Below are positions 11,364 to 21,479 of a DNA stretch of 64,000 nt, one piece after another. Source of the DNA: Chloroflexota bacterium (GTDB lineage: Bacteria; Chloroflexota; Anaerolineae; Anaerolineales; Anaerolineaceae); contig JAAYCN010000035.1 of NCBI GenBank assembly GCA_012729755.1, positions 1 through 64,000 on the forward strand, read 5' to 3'. The notes under the pieces were generated by a model. It was not told the DNA's origin. It did no database searches and worked only from the letters and a program-made list of their open reading frames with translations. A program made the position numbers and the translations under genes. Every line of letters starts with the position of its first letter. The first letter of the stretch is position 1.

Positions 11364-11515
11364 GTCGCTTGGTGTCATCCATTTCTCAACACAAAACACT
11401 TCAAGGCTACGAACTGTCCTTATCGATATCCTGCCATCCGGCTTAAAACATGGGGGCTTCTCCAGGGTGTTTATTGCCCCACACCCGCCGCCTGAGTACC
11501 CGCTCTCACTTTTGA

Positions 11516-12085
11516 CTATTTGATCAATCTCGCGATAGTTTTGAACGCGGGGTGAGCAGCGGTCTTCAACATCGAAAATAAAGCCGACTCCACCGTCACC
11601 AGGTGCGCCCCCTCAGCCCGCAGTTCTACAAGCGCTGCCGCCTTGTTCTCTTCTGACCGCGATGAGCTCGCGTCCACCACCAGATAGACCTCATATCCCT
11701 CCGCCAGCAGGTCAAGGCTCGACTGGTACAGGCAAATATGCGTTTCGAACCCACACAACGCCACCTGCCTTTTCCCCGATGCTCTCAAAGCTTCAGCGAA
11801 TTGTTCAGTCCTCATCACGCTGAAACTGACCCGTGGGATGTCAGACGGCGCCTCAAACAGCTCCGCCACCTCAGGGATAGTATGCCCAATTTTTTCAGGC
11901 GCCTGAGCGGTTAAAAAGATCGGCACTTTGAGCGCTTGCATACCTTTAACAAGTGAGATCACCCGTTGGATTCTCAACTCACTTTCGCTGACAACCCGCG
12001 CCAGCTTCCCCTGCACGTCAATCACCGCCAAAACCGCATTATTCTCGTCTAACATCTGTTTCCTTTCGTTTAGCCCACACAACAA
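11516..12085 (-). CDS. Isochorismatase-family cysteine hydrolase
   Basis: AVLAVIDVQGKL and VALCGFETHICLYQSSLDLL active-site motifs. Confidence 0.88.
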   Translation of the reverse strand: MLCGLNERKQMLDENNAVLAVIDVQGKLARVVSESELRIQRVISLVKGMQALKVPIFLTAQAPEKIGHTIPEVAELFEAPSDIPRVSFSVMRTEQFAEALRASGKRQVALCGFETHICLYQSSLDLLAEGYEVYLVVDASSSRSEENKAAALVELRAEGAHLVTVESALFSMLKTAAHPAFKTIARLIK

Positions 12086-12107
12086 TTATAATCAGACCAG
12101 ATTTGAG

Positions 12108-12734
12108 ATGAAATCTTTGTCGATTCGTGATGCGATTAAGCCAATTGGCGATGCGGTCAGACTCTGGTGGGCTGATTGGGCTAACCAGTTGCTGGTAAGC
12201 CTGGCCGCTCTCCTGCTCAGCCTCACCGTCGTGCTTTACCCCGCCGCCCTATTCGGCATCTATCATCAGGCGGTCGATCTCACTCACGACCTGCGCACCG
12301 GTCTGGCTGGTTTTTGGGCTGGCTTCCGCAAACATTTCAAAACTTCCCTCTTATGGGGGTTGATCAACACGTTTGGCCTGTCTATTTTCGGTTTTTCCGT
12401 CTGGTTTTACGCCAATTCCCGTTTCGTCTCCGCCGCTCTTTTAATGTGGTTTTGCTTGATCGCGCTGGTTTTATGGTTAACCTGGCAGTTTTTATCCCTT
12501 TCCTGTTTTTTTCTTCAGGAGCCCCAAACCTTACGTCTGGCATGGAAAAACGGCTTTGCCCTCATGCTGACCCAACCCGGTTTCCTGCTGCCAATCGTGA
12601 TTTTCATGCTTGTCCTCACCTTCCTCTCCGTACGTTATTTCATCCCGCTCGTCGCCGGCAGCGAAGCCCTGCTCTGCATTCTGGGCTTGCGCGCTGTCCA
12701 GACCACCATCAAACCACCTGAGGCACAAAATTAA
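12108..12734 (+). CDS. Hypothetical integral membrane protein
   Basis: Start trimmed to MKSLSIRDAIKPIGD because the upstream extension is antisense to the isochorismatase gene; several TM helices. Confidence 0.7.
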   Translation: MKSLSIRDAIKPIGDAVRLWWADWANQLLVSLAALLLSLTVVLYPAALFGIYHQAVDLTHDLRTGLAGFWAGFRKHFKTSLLWGLINTFGLSIFGFSVWFYANSRFVSAALLMWFCLIALVLWLTWQFLSLSCFFLQEPQTLRLAWKNGFALMLTQPGFLLPIVIFMLVLTFLSVRYFIPLVAGSEALLCILGLRAVQTTIKPPEAQN

Positions 12735-12782
12735 AATCTACATGCGCTATAATTAGCCCACGCAATTATTGGAGCATGCTTA

Positions 12783-13769
12783 ATGGCAACAAAAGTATTA
12801 GGTTTCATCGAACTCATCTGGACTTGTGACTCCTGCGGGACTAAAAACCCGGGGCCCATCAAATCTTGTACGGCCTGCGGCGCCCCTCAACCCCTCAATG
12901 TTCAGTTCGAAAAAGTAGATACCAGGTCTTTTGATTTCATCAAAGATCAGGCGCTTATCCGCATGGCGCAAATCGGCGCGGACAAGCACTGCCCTTACTG
13001 CGGCACTCGCAACCTCGCCGATACGGCCACCTGCGTCAAATGCGGCAGCGACATCACTGTCGGCTCTCAAACCCGCGAAGCCTCCCGCATCATTGAAAAC
13101 CCTCAGCCAAAAATCATCCCAGCGACCAGACAACCCGCCAAATTGCCCACTGGGGTTTTGGTATTTATCGTCATTGCCGTCTTGGCGCTCTGCGTTTTTG
13201 GCGGCATCTATTTCTCAAAACTTAACCGGACCGAACAAATAACCGGCACAGTCAGCGCGATCAATTGGCACCGCACCGTTGAAGTCCTCGCATACAGGCA
13301 AGTTGAAACCAGCGACTGGGAGGATCAAATCCCCAGCGGTGTTCAGCATTATGATTGCGATCTGCGCCATCGCTACGACTCTCAAGTTGAAGTGCCAAAT
13401 TCACGCGAAGTCTGCGGTGAGCCTTATACCGTCGACACAGGCACCGGTATAGGGCGTGTTCAGCAGGATTGCGTCTATCAGGTCTATGAAAACTATTGTT
13501 CATATCAGACAATGACCTGGACGTTGCTCGACACCCTCGCCGCCGATGGTTCCGATCTCCAGGCGTATTGGCCTCAGGCACAGCTGAGCAGCAGCGAAAA
13601 ATACGGCGCCACTCATGAGCGCTACACGATTGTCTTTACCGCCAACGGCTCTTCCTACCAAATGACCACCAGCGATTACGATTTATATCAACGCGCCTAC
13701 CCCGGCAGCGCCTGGTTGCTTGATATCAACTCATTCGGCGACATCCGTTCCGCCAGCCCTCAGCCCTGA
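12783..13769 (+). CDS. Membrane protein with two N-terminal zinc ribbons
   Basis: WTCDSCGTKNPGPIKSCTACGAPQP and KHCPYCGTRNLADTATCVKCGSD, then a TM helix and extracytoplasmic domain. Confidence 0.8.
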   Translation: MATKVLGFIELIWTCDSCGTKNPGPIKSCTACGAPQPLNVQFEKVDTRSFDFIKDQALIRMAQIGADKHCPYCGTRNLADTATCVKCGSDITVGSQTREASRIIENPQPKIIPATRQPAKLPTGVLVFIVIAVLALCVFGGIYFSKLNRTEQITGTVSAINWHRTVEVLAYRQVETSDWEDQIPSGVQHYDCDLRHRYDSQVEVPNSREVCGEPYTVDTGTGIGRVQQDCVYQVYENYCSYQTMTWTLLDTLAADGSDLQAYWPQAQLSSSEKYGATHERYTIVFTANGSSYQMTTSDYDLYQRAYPGSAWLLDINSFGDIRSASPQP

Positions 13770-13824
13770 CCAACTATTGCAAATAAGTATCCCCCAGCCT
13801 AGCCAGAGGTTTTTTAAGTCAAGA

Positions 13825-13859
13825 AACGGACTGTGCCTTTCGACACAGTCCGTTTTTTT
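13825..13859 (+). terminator. Rho-independent terminator
   Basis: AACGGACTGTG...CACAGTCCGTTTTTTT. Confidence 0.85.
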
Positions 13860-13876
13860 ACGCGCCTTAACCAGTC

Positions 13877-16414
13877 TCAATACGCCGGCACCAACACCCA
13901 ACCCTTCGGCCCCTTAAAGGCGTAATTCGGCAGCCATGCCAGCCCAAACACTTCAACGACGATATCCTTCTTTTGCGGGTTGACGACAACTTCCCTGATC
14001 GAGCCCGCCACATCACTGGTGTCAGCCTTCAACCCCGCTATTTCCGCTTCCATTTGTTGGTCCAGTTCGGCTAACTGCTGTTTATAAAGTTCAATCATCT
14101 GTTTCGACTCTTCAACATTAGCCTTCGCAGTGGAAGTCATCCGCCGCTTGGTCAGCGTTGAGTTGATGCTTGAGCCACCCCGTTTCAGGCCGCCCACCAA
14201 TCCACCCCTCCCACCCAACAACGTTTTCGCAGCCGTCGACAGCCATGAGCCAGTTTCTTCCATCTTGCGCTGGTTGAGTGTGGTCTGGTCCCGCTCCAGT
14301 TCCAACTCTTCCTTCATCAGTTTTGTCTCGATAGACTTGCGCTGTTGGGCGTATTTTGCCTTGATCTTTGCCACAGCTTCTCCGGAAGCTCCCGAGTTGG
14401 CCGCCGCGACCCGGGCGGTAAATGCTTCCAGGCTCTCGTCAGGATTCGAGGTCATTTTAAATTTATCACTGTGATACAGCTTGAGCGGGTTAGAACGGTA
14501 GATCCATTCCACAAAATCTTTCTGAAGCGCCTGAATGTTTTTCTCATCATCAAAGGGGTAAACCAGATCGCCGAAACTCGCGCTTGGCAGCGGGCGGGAT
14601 TCGAACTGCGTGGTTTCCACAGCCTCAATTTGATAGTCCTGCCACTGCACCAATCCCCTGCCCTCTAAACTGCGGATTGCCACAGCGACCTGCTTTTCAA
14701 CGTTAAGCTCATAGGTTCGGTTCGCGAAATAAACCCGCGCCTGCCCGAGCAAAGCCGGCTTATAGAATGTCTGCGCGCTGGCCGCGTCAGCCGGCACATC
14801 CACTGGGTTATTTCGCAGCGCCTGGGAAAGGGTCAGGTTCATCGGCAGGTAATGAACCGCCACACGTGAAGCCAAAATCGGTTCAGTCGCATTTCCCGGA
14901 GTGTCGCCACCCGAGATTCCAGCGATTTCTGTTTCCGAAACCTTGGTCTGGGTGGCTTGCCTGGCGCTGGCGACTGTTTCCGTTGTGCTCCAGTCCATCT
15001 CCTCTTCAATCGTGCCAACCAGCTTGTTAAGCTCATCGAGTCGGTTGCGCATGATTGGGCCCGGCAAATAGTTCATCGCCCATCTTGTCGAAAACACGAC
15101 CGGTTTCTTGGCGTGAATATTATGCAGCAGGAATACCCGCTTTGGCAGCGAAGAAATTGTCTTGTCAAAATAGGCTCGGTCATATGTCCCGCTCACGCTG
15201 TTCAACCCATCCAGCAGACGCCCCTTATCCTGCTCGGTCTGCAACCGTCCAATCAGCCAGGTGCCGGTATTGCTCAGCGCTTTATAATCCAGGTCGATCG
15301 GGTTTTGCGTCGCTACCACCATGCCGACGCCAAAGGCACGCGCCTGTTTGAAGAGTCGCAAGATAATCGGTTTGGCTGGCGTGGTCTGCACCGGCGGCAG
15401 ATAGCCCACAATCTCGTCAAAATACACCAGCGCCCTCAAATCAGTCGTGCCCGACTGCGCGCGCATCCACGCCTCGATCGCGCTGTACAGCAGCGTCACA
15501 AAAAACATACGTTCCGCGTCCGTCAGATGCGCTAAATAGAAGACCGAGTGGCGCGGTTTGCCTTCCGGGGTGTATAAGAAATCACCGATCTCGAGCGGTT
15601 GCCCCTGCAGCCATGTCGCGAACGCTGGTGCTGCCAGGAAGTTATTGAGCAGCATCGCCAGATCGAAGCGATCCTTTTCCGGATACATCTTCGAGACCGG
15701 GAAAACTCCCAGCTTGTCAAAAGGCGGATTCTGCACCTGCAAAATCAATGATTCCAGATCTAAATCTTTACCATCCTTCCAGGCAAACTCGAAAATGTTC
15801 GAAAGCAGGATATGCTCGCGCGACCGCACAGGGTCAACATCCTTGAAACCCACCAAACCCAACAGCGCAGAAACCGTGCTCGAGATATTCTCGCGCAGCA
15901 TTTCTTCGTTTTCTTTCCAGGGAACGCTCGGCGCTTTCAGAGATGAAAGAATGCTCACCGGAATAGCCGAGTCAGACCCGGGCGTATAAATCGCCCGATC
16001 GACCTTATTCGACAGCGCGACCACACGCGCTTTGTCTATTCCAGCATCTGTCAGCCCCTTGCGCCAGTTCGCCGAGGCTTCCGCGCCAACCTCCTCAACC
16101 GTCTTTCCGTCGCGTCGTGCCGCGTCGCGATCGACCCAGGCAGCGAAATCAGCCGGCATCATGTTCGGAAAGTGAAGTAAAGTGTTGGTGAGGTCGCCCT
16201 TGGGATCAATCAGGATCGCCGGAATGCCCTTCAAAGCCGCTTCTTCGAGCAGGATAATCCCCATGCCGGTCTTCCCTGAACCCGTCATGCCGGTGATTAC
16301 CATGTGTGTCGTCAGATCTTCCGGATCATAAAAAACTGGCTTTTCAGGGTCAGCCTTCTTCGCGTCAAAATCATATTCGCGGCCGAAATAAAATTCCTTT
16401 GGGTTTAATTCCAT
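13877..16414 (-). CDS. HerA/VirB4-like ATP-binding protein with C-terminal coiled coil
   Basis: Walker A ITGMTGSGKTGMGIILLEEA, LIDPKGDL, ALVYFDEIVGYLPP, MVVATQNPIDLDYKALSNTGTWLIGRLQT. Confidence 0.85.
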   Translation of the reverse strand: MELNPKEFYFGREYDFDAKKADPEKPVFYDPEDLTTHMVITGMTGSGKTGMGIILLEEAALKGIPAILIDPKGDLTNTLLHFPNMMPADFAAWVDRDAARRDGKTVEEVGAEASANWRKGLTDAGIDKARVVALSNKVDRAIYTPGSDSAIPVSILSSLKAPSVPWKENEEMLRENISSTVSALLGLVGFKDVDPVRSREHILLSNIFEFAWKDGKDLDLESLILQVQNPPFDKLGVFPVSKMYPEKDRFDLAMLLNNFLAAPAFATWLQGQPLEIGDFLYTPEGKPRHSVFYLAHLTDAERMFFVTLLYSAIEAWMRAQSGTTDLRALVYFDEIVGYLPPVQTTPAKPIILRLFKQARAFGVGMVVATQNPIDLDYKALSNTGTWLIGRLQTEQDKGRLLDGLNSVSGTYDRAYFDKTISSLPKRVFLLHNIHAKKPVVFSTRWAMNYLPGPIMRNRLDELNKLVGTIEEEMDWSTTETVASARQATQTKVSETEIAGISGGDTPGNATEPILASRVAVHYLPMNLTLSQALRNNPVDVPADAASAQTFYKPALLGQARVYFANRTYELNVEKQVAVAIRSLEGRGLVQWQDYQIEAVETTQFESRPLPSASFGDLVYPFDDEKNIQALQKDFVEWIYRSNPLKLYHSDKFKMTSNPDESLEAFTARVAAANSGASGEAVAKIKAKYAQQRKSIETKLMKEELELERDQTTLNQRKMEETGSWLSTAAKTLLGGRGGLVGGLKRGGSSINSTLTKRRMTSTAKANVEESKQMIELYKQQLAELDQQMEAEIAGLKADTSDVAGSIREVVVNPQKKDIVVEVFGLAWLPNYAFKGPKGWVLVPAY

Positions 16415-16555
16415 GGCTATCCTCCACACAATCTATAATGCTGAATTATAAATCAAAGCCTCGTCGTAAATACTCAAGGCGTAATAATCGAGGCATATAT
16501 CGCCTAATAATATCGAGCTCTGTTAAATAAAGACACTCATTCAGCGCGATGATAA

Positions 16556-17209
16556 TCAGTCAAAATATTTGTCGAGATCAAGGTCTTCAAGTGATTCAAG
16601 AATTTCGTCCGCCTGTGAAAAATCCATGGTACAGGTGACCTCATTAGGCACTGCCACCACACGCATCTCAGCCCGCTTCGCCGCCAGAACACCATTCTGG
16701 GAATCCTCAAGCACCAAACCATTTTCCGGCCTTACACCTAAGCGCTTCAACGCCAATTGAAAAATTTCCGGCGAAGGCTTTGACTCCGACACATCATCAA
16801 ACGTTACCACAGCCGCGAACCGTTCAAGCAGCCCAAACCGCCTCAGGTGCCCCTCCACCCAATCCCGCTGTGAACTCGACCCGACTGCCGTTTTGATTCC
16901 TCGTCGCTCCGCCTCATCCAGAACTTTTAAAACACCTTTGGCAAGAGGTTCCGACATCAGGTTCTCATACAGCTTTTCCGTGACCATCTGTTCAATTTCT
17001 GCTGAGCTCATCCTGTAGCCAATTAATTCCGCGTAGTGCTTTTCCGGCCTGTAAACGTCAGAATTGAAGGTGCCCACGATCCTCACATACCGCCTCAGGT
17101 CAAATTCGACACCTTGTTCGGCGAACAATTCACGCCAGATATCCACCTGCGGCGCTTCCGTATCCAGGATCAACCCGTCAAAATCAAAAATAATCGCTTG
17201 ATTTGCCAT
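16556..17209 (-). CDS. HAD-superfamily hydrolase, beta-phosphoglucomutase-like
   Basis: AIIFDFDGLILDTEAPQ, AVGSSSQRDWVEGHLRRFGL, ESKPSPEIFQLALKRLGV, VLEDSQNGVLAAKRAEM. Confidence 0.92.
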   Translation of the reverse strand: MANQAIIFDFDGLILDTEAPQVDIWRELFAEQGVEFDLRRYVRIVGTFNSDVYRPEKHYAELIGYRMSSAEIEQMVTEKLYENLMSEPLAKGVLKVLDEAERRGIKTAVGSSSQRDWVEGHLRRFGLLERFAAVVTFDDVSESKPSPEIFQLALKRLGVRPENGLVLEDSQNGVLAAKRAEMRVVAVPNEVTCTMDFSQADEILESLEDLDLDKYFD

Positions 17210-17214
17210 ATTGC

Positions 17215-17769
17215 TTATTGCCTCAGGCTGTCCCGCCCCCAATAACCCGCCCTGACCGGGGTAATATCCTCGGTAGTGATAAAAGCCTCAGGGTCAATCG
17301 AACGCACGAGCTTTTCTACTTCAGGCACCATTTTTCGCCTGGTAGTCAAATTCAGCAGATAGACGATCCCATCCCGTCCCCGCGCTGGGATCTCAGTGAC
17401 AGCGTAATCGCCCATTCGCAGCGCTTCCGCCAGCGCGAATCCCTGCTGCTTGCTGACAATGCTGATATGTGAAAAGCCAAATGCCAGCTTTTGCTCAATC
17501 CACATGCCGACCAGGTTGCCTGTGGCAAAGCCAGCCGAATACGCCACAATATTGAGCACGTTTTCCATGTTGGTCAGAATCACCCCAATAATCACCACAT
17601 AAACTGTCGATTGGATAAATCCCAAAATCCACGAAATCGTTTTATTGCCTCGAATGGTGAGCATGAACCTTAATGTGTCCATCGCGATCGAGACCACTCT
17701 CACCGCGAAAATCGCTAATGCCCCCAGCCAGGCCTGTGGGCTGGTTAATGCTTCTAAAAAATTTCCCAT
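17215..17769 (-). CDS. DUF2179/UPF0316-like membrane protein
   Basis: ALAIFAVRVVSIAMDTLRFMLTIRGNKTISWILGFIQSTVYV...SIVSKQQGFALAEALRMGDYAVTEIPARGRDG; start trimmed to MGNFLEAL. Confidence 0.8.
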   Translation of the reverse strand: MGNFLEALTSPQAWLGALAIFAVRVVSIAMDTLRFMLTIRGNKTISWILGFIQSTVYVVIIGVILTNMENVLNIVAYSAGFATGNLVGMWIEQKLAFGFSHISIVSKQQGFALAEALRMGDYAVTEIPARGRDGIVYLLNLTTRRKMVPEVEKLVRSIDPEAFITTEDITPVRAGYWGRDSLRQ

Positions 17770-17780
17770 CACCTCACCAC

Positions 17781-19955
17781 CTAAACGTTTTCGCGATCCT
17801 CTCTCGCGTTCTCGAGCGCCGGATAATACAACTCGGTCATGTATTCTTTGACCATGCGCGTCATCGAGAACCGTGGAGAAATCGTGCGGATGCACTCCTT
17901 CATGCGTTCGATCCACTCGCCCGGCAAGTTGTCCGCCGAACGTTTATTGTAGAACATAGGCACGATTTCATTTTCAAGCGTGTTATAAAGCGACTGCGCG
18001 TCAGATTCGTCCTGAGCGTTCAAATCGCTATAGGTCGTCTCGCTGCCAATCGCCCAGCCGTTGCTGCCATTGTATCCCTCAGCCCACCAGCCATCCAGGA
18101 CAGAGAAGTTCAGCGTGCCGTTCAAAGCCGCCTTCTCACCGCTCGTTCCCGAGGCCTCACGCGGGCGCCTGGGGGTATTCAGCCACACGTCCACGCCCTG
18201 CACCAGATACCTCGCCATATCCATATCATAATCATCCAGGAAGACCAGCCGACCGCCATAACGCGCGTCCTTCACGCTGCGATACACTTCCTGAATCAGC
18301 AGCTTGCCAGGTTCATCCGCCGGATGAGCCTTGCCAGCGAACACCACCTGCACCGGTCGCCGTGCGTCAGTGATTATCCTGACCAGTCTCTCCGGATACC
18401 TGAACAGCAGGTTAGCGCGTTTATAAGTCGCGAAACGCCGCGCGAAACCAATGGTCAGCTTATATGGGTCAAGCAGCACGCCGCTCGCCACCGTCTGAAC
18501 CGGGTGAACGCCGCCATTCAACCATTGCTGACGCGCGCGCGCTACCATATAGGCAATCAGCTTGCGCTTTAAGTGCAGTTTTACCGACCAAAATTCATCA
18601 TCCGGGATGTCATATACTTTTTCCCACATTTCCTCATCATCGATATGGTCTTTCCAGTCGCTGCTGAGGTATCGGCTGTAAAGCCTCGCCAGCCGGCGCG
18701 CCAGCCAGGTACCGGTATGCACACCATTGGTGATCGATGTGATCGGCACCTCATCGAGTGACTTGCCCGGGTAAATCGACTGCCACATCGCCCGCGAAAC
18801 CTCACCGTGCAGTTTCGAAACGCCGTTGGCGTACTCCGACAGACGCAGCGCTAAAACCGGCATGCTGAACGCCTCGCCGCCCCATTCCGGCGTAATTTTG
18901 GCAAAATCAATGAACTGATCCCGGGTCATTCCCAACTCACCCCAGAAATTCATGAAATATTTATCAATCAGCCAGGTCGGAAAGACATCGTTGCCAGCCG
19001 GTACCGGAGTATGAGTGGTAAAGATGCTCGAGCGCCTCACCAGCCGTTCAGCTTCATCGAGGGTCTTTCCGCCAGCCATTAACTGGCGCAGGCGTTCCAG
19101 CGTCAAAAAGGCTGAATGTCCTTCGTTCATGTGATAAATGGTCGGGTTATGACCGAGCATCTGCAGGGCGCGCATCCCGCCGATGCCCAGCAGGATCTCC
19201 TGAGAGATACGCAGTTCAAGGTCGCTGATATAGAGCCGATCGGTCAATTGCGCATCCTGTGGGTTGTTCTCAGGAACATTAGTGTTCAGCAAAATCAGCT
19301 TCACTCGTCCAACCTGCAGCTCATAAAGCCGTGCCCACACTTTGCGGCCAGGCAGATCAACCGATATTTTCAACGGCTCGTGGTTCTCGTCATACAGCGC
19401 GATCACCGGAATGTCATTAAACTCGATCTGCACATTCCGCGCTTCCTGCCAGCCATCCTCGGTAATGCGCTGCGAGAAATATCCATAGGTATAAATAAAA
19501 CCCACAGCGGTCAAAGGCAAGCCCAAATCGCTGGCTTCTTTGAGGTGATCACCAGAAAGCACCCCCAAACCGCCCGCGTAAACCATCAAAGACTCATGCA
19601 GCCCATACTCAAATGAGAAATAGGCAATTTCTTCGTTCGTCAGCTGCGGATACTTCTGAGTGGTCCATGTCTCAGGTGCTTTCATATAAGCGTCAAATTC
19701 TCGCACTGTCCGGTCATAGCGTTCGAGAAAGTAACGATCTCTGATCATCGTTTCATAGCTCTCGCGTGGAATGTTGCGCAGAAAAACAATTGGGTTGTGA
19801 TTTGAAGCTTCCCAACCCACCGTATCCATCTCACGGAACATCTTGCTGACTTCGGGGTTCCACACCCACCAAAGATTATGGGCGATATCAGCCAACCGTT
19901 TGATGCGGTAAGGCAGATCAAAACTGTTGGGCATTTCACGGATAATTTTGTTCAT
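17781..19955 (-). CDS. glgP: Alpha-glucan (glycogen/maltodextrin) phosphorylase, GT35
   Basis: IAHNLWWVWNPE, AYFSFEYGLHESLMVYAGGLGVLSGDHLKEASDL, EASGTSGEKAALNGTLNFSVLDGWW; start trimmed to MNKIIREM. Confidence 0.95.
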   Translation of the reverse strand: MNKIIREMPNSFDLPYRIKRLADIAHNLWWVWNPEVSKMFREMDTVGWEASNHNPIVFLRNIPRESYETMIRDRYFLERYDRTVREFDAYMKAPETWTTQKYPQLTNEEIAYFSFEYGLHESLMVYAGGLGVLSGDHLKEASDLGLPLTAVGFIYTYGYFSQRITEDGWQEARNVQIEFNDIPVIALYDENHEPLKISVDLPGRKVWARLYELQVGRVKLILLNTNVPENNPQDAQLTDRLYISDLELRISQEILLGIGGMRALQMLGHNPTIYHMNEGHSAFLTLERLRQLMAGGKTLDEAERLVRRSSIFTTHTPVPAGNDVFPTWLIDKYFMNFWGELGMTRDQFIDFAKITPEWGGEAFSMPVLALRLSEYANGVSKLHGEVSRAMWQSIYPGKSLDEVPITSITNGVHTGTWLARRLARLYSRYLSSDWKDHIDDEEMWEKVYDIPDDEFWSVKLHLKRKLIAYMVARARQQWLNGGVHPVQTVASGVLLDPYKLTIGFARRFATYKRANLLFRYPERLVRIITDARRPVQVVFAGKAHPADEPGKLLIQEVYRSVKDARYGGRLVFLDDYDMDMARYLVQGVDVWLNTPRRPREASGTSGEKAALNGTLNFSVLDGWWAEGYNGSNGWAIGSETTYSDLNAQDESDAQSLYNTLENEIVPMFYNKRSADNLPGEWIERMKECIRTISPRFSMTRMVKEYMTELYYPALENAREDRENV

Positions 19956-20069
19956 AATTCCTCTTTTACATAGAATGACCCGCCATAAAGCGAGGTCAAT
20001 TGTCAACATTTTGCGCTGACTGCCCAATCATAACATAAATATATTTCCTGCCGCGTTCGGCGAGTGTGC

Positions 20070-21479
20070 CTATTTTCTCGATTTTTTCTCGCCCGTATAT
20101 GCTGGCGCGCTCATGTAAACCGGTTTGCTCAACCGCCGATCTGAGATGCGCGCCAACAGGCGCGGGTCGAGTTCTCCCGGCGCCAATGAGGTTGTAATCA
20201 CCGTTGGCAGTTCAGCGATATAGCGGTAATTAAACAGCTGATACAGCTTTTCCCGCGCCCAGGGCGTTGCCGATTGCGTTCCCAGATCGTCCAAAATTAA
20301 TAAGTAAGTCGAGCGAATTTCCTCAAATCGTTTGTCGAGGCTGGTTCCGCTCTGCGGGCTGAACGAAGCCCTCAAATGGTCCAACAAATCCGGCACGACC
20401 ACCATCAGCGGGGGTACGCTGATCGATGCCTGGTAGTTTCCGATCGCCGCTGCCAGATGCGTCTTGCCGCAGCCGTAAGGGCCAAAAAAGACCAGCCATC
20501 CCTGCGGTCTTTCCGCGTAAGACTTGGCGATGCTCAGCGCTTCGCTCAGCGATTGCACGTCACCCTTAGGCAAGCCCTCATCCTTGCGCAGTTCAAAACG
20601 CTCAAACGTCTGGCTGCCATGCAGAGCCAGGCTCGACAGTTCATGGTGCCCCACATCATTTGTAGGATTCCTGTAATCCGGCGCCAGAATGTCCACCCGC
20701 GTGACCAGCTGTGGGTCAAGCAGCCGCGAGTTAATTCGGCCCTCAAAATCATTTAAATTCAGGTTGCTGGTGATCACCGTTGGTAGTTTTGCCACATAGC
20801 GGTAATCAAGGATCTGAAAGAGTTTCTCCTGAGCCCATGCTGTGGCGTTATGAGTGCCAAAATCGTCCATAATCAGCAGCGGCACGTTGCGGATTGCTTC
20901 AAAACGACTCTCAAAACCGCTTTCAGCCTGCGCGGAAAAAGCGAATCGCAGCCAGTCCAATAAGTCCGGCACAGTCAAAAACAGGGTCTCCACCCCCATC
21001 TTAACCGCCTGGTTGGCGATCGCTGCCGCCAGATGAGTTTTCCCAGTTCCGTAGCGCCCCAATAGGAGCAGCCAACCTTTCAAGGTGCCCACAAAATTGC
21101 TCGCGGTGTTATAAGCCTGTTCCAGCGTGTCCGCCTGCTGACGCGGCATACCCACCCGCCCGCGCGGTTGAAAGTTATCAAAAGTCATCTCACTCAGCGA
21201 CCCGAGATTGCTTATTGTCTGCAAGTGTTCCCGTTGGCGTGTGTTAAGCTCTTTCGCCCGACAGACGCATATTCTTAATTTGCCAAATTCCGGGTCACTA
21301 ACGGGCACATCCGCGCCAACATATCCGAGCCCCCCGCAATACGGGCAATTTGGGTCGCCCGGACCATACTGAGTCTGTTCGCTTTTGATCACTTTCTCAG
21401 CCTTTTCCGTCCTGGTGTTCTTTCCAAAGTCTTCTAAAATACTCGAGATCGCCTTCGGTTTTTTCATCGCGTGAGCCAC
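20070..21479 (-). CDS. DnaC/DnaI-type helicase-loader ATPase with two tandem AAA+ domains
   Basis: N-terminal CPYCGG...CVC zinc motif; Walker A GRYGTGKTHLAAAIAN and GPYGCGKTHLAAAIGN; Walker B LLIMDDFGT and LLILDDLGT. Exact start uncertain because the ORF overlaps the upstream gene. Confidence 0.9.
   Translation of the reverse strand: MAHAMKKPKAISSILEDFGKNTRTEKAEKVIKSEQTQYGPGDPNCPYCGGLGYVGADVPVSDPEFGKLRICVCRAKELNTRQREHLQTISNLGSLSEMTFDNFQPRGRVGMPRQQADTLEQAYNTASNFVGTLKGWLLLLGRYGTGKTHLAAAIANQAVKMGVETLFLTVPDLLDWLRFAFSAQAESGFESRFEAIRNVPLLIMDDFGTHNATAWAQEKLFQILDYRYVAKLPTVITSNLNLNDFEGRINSRLLDPQLVTRVDILAPDYRNPTNDVGHHELSSLALHGSQTFERFELRKDEGLPKGDVQSLSEALSIAKSYAERPQGWLVFFGPYGCGKTHLAAAIGNYQASISVPPLMVVVPDLLDHLRASFSPQSGTSLDKRFEEIRSTYLLILDDLGTQSATPWAREKLYQLFNYRYIAELPTVITTSLAPGELDPRLLARISDRRLSKPVYMSAPAYTGEKKSRK

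Noticed and set aside
11928-12107. N-terminal extension of the 268-aa plus-strand ORF
   Set aside because: Antisense to the isochorismatase-family gene; the in-frame ATG at 12108 gives a normal membrane-protein start.
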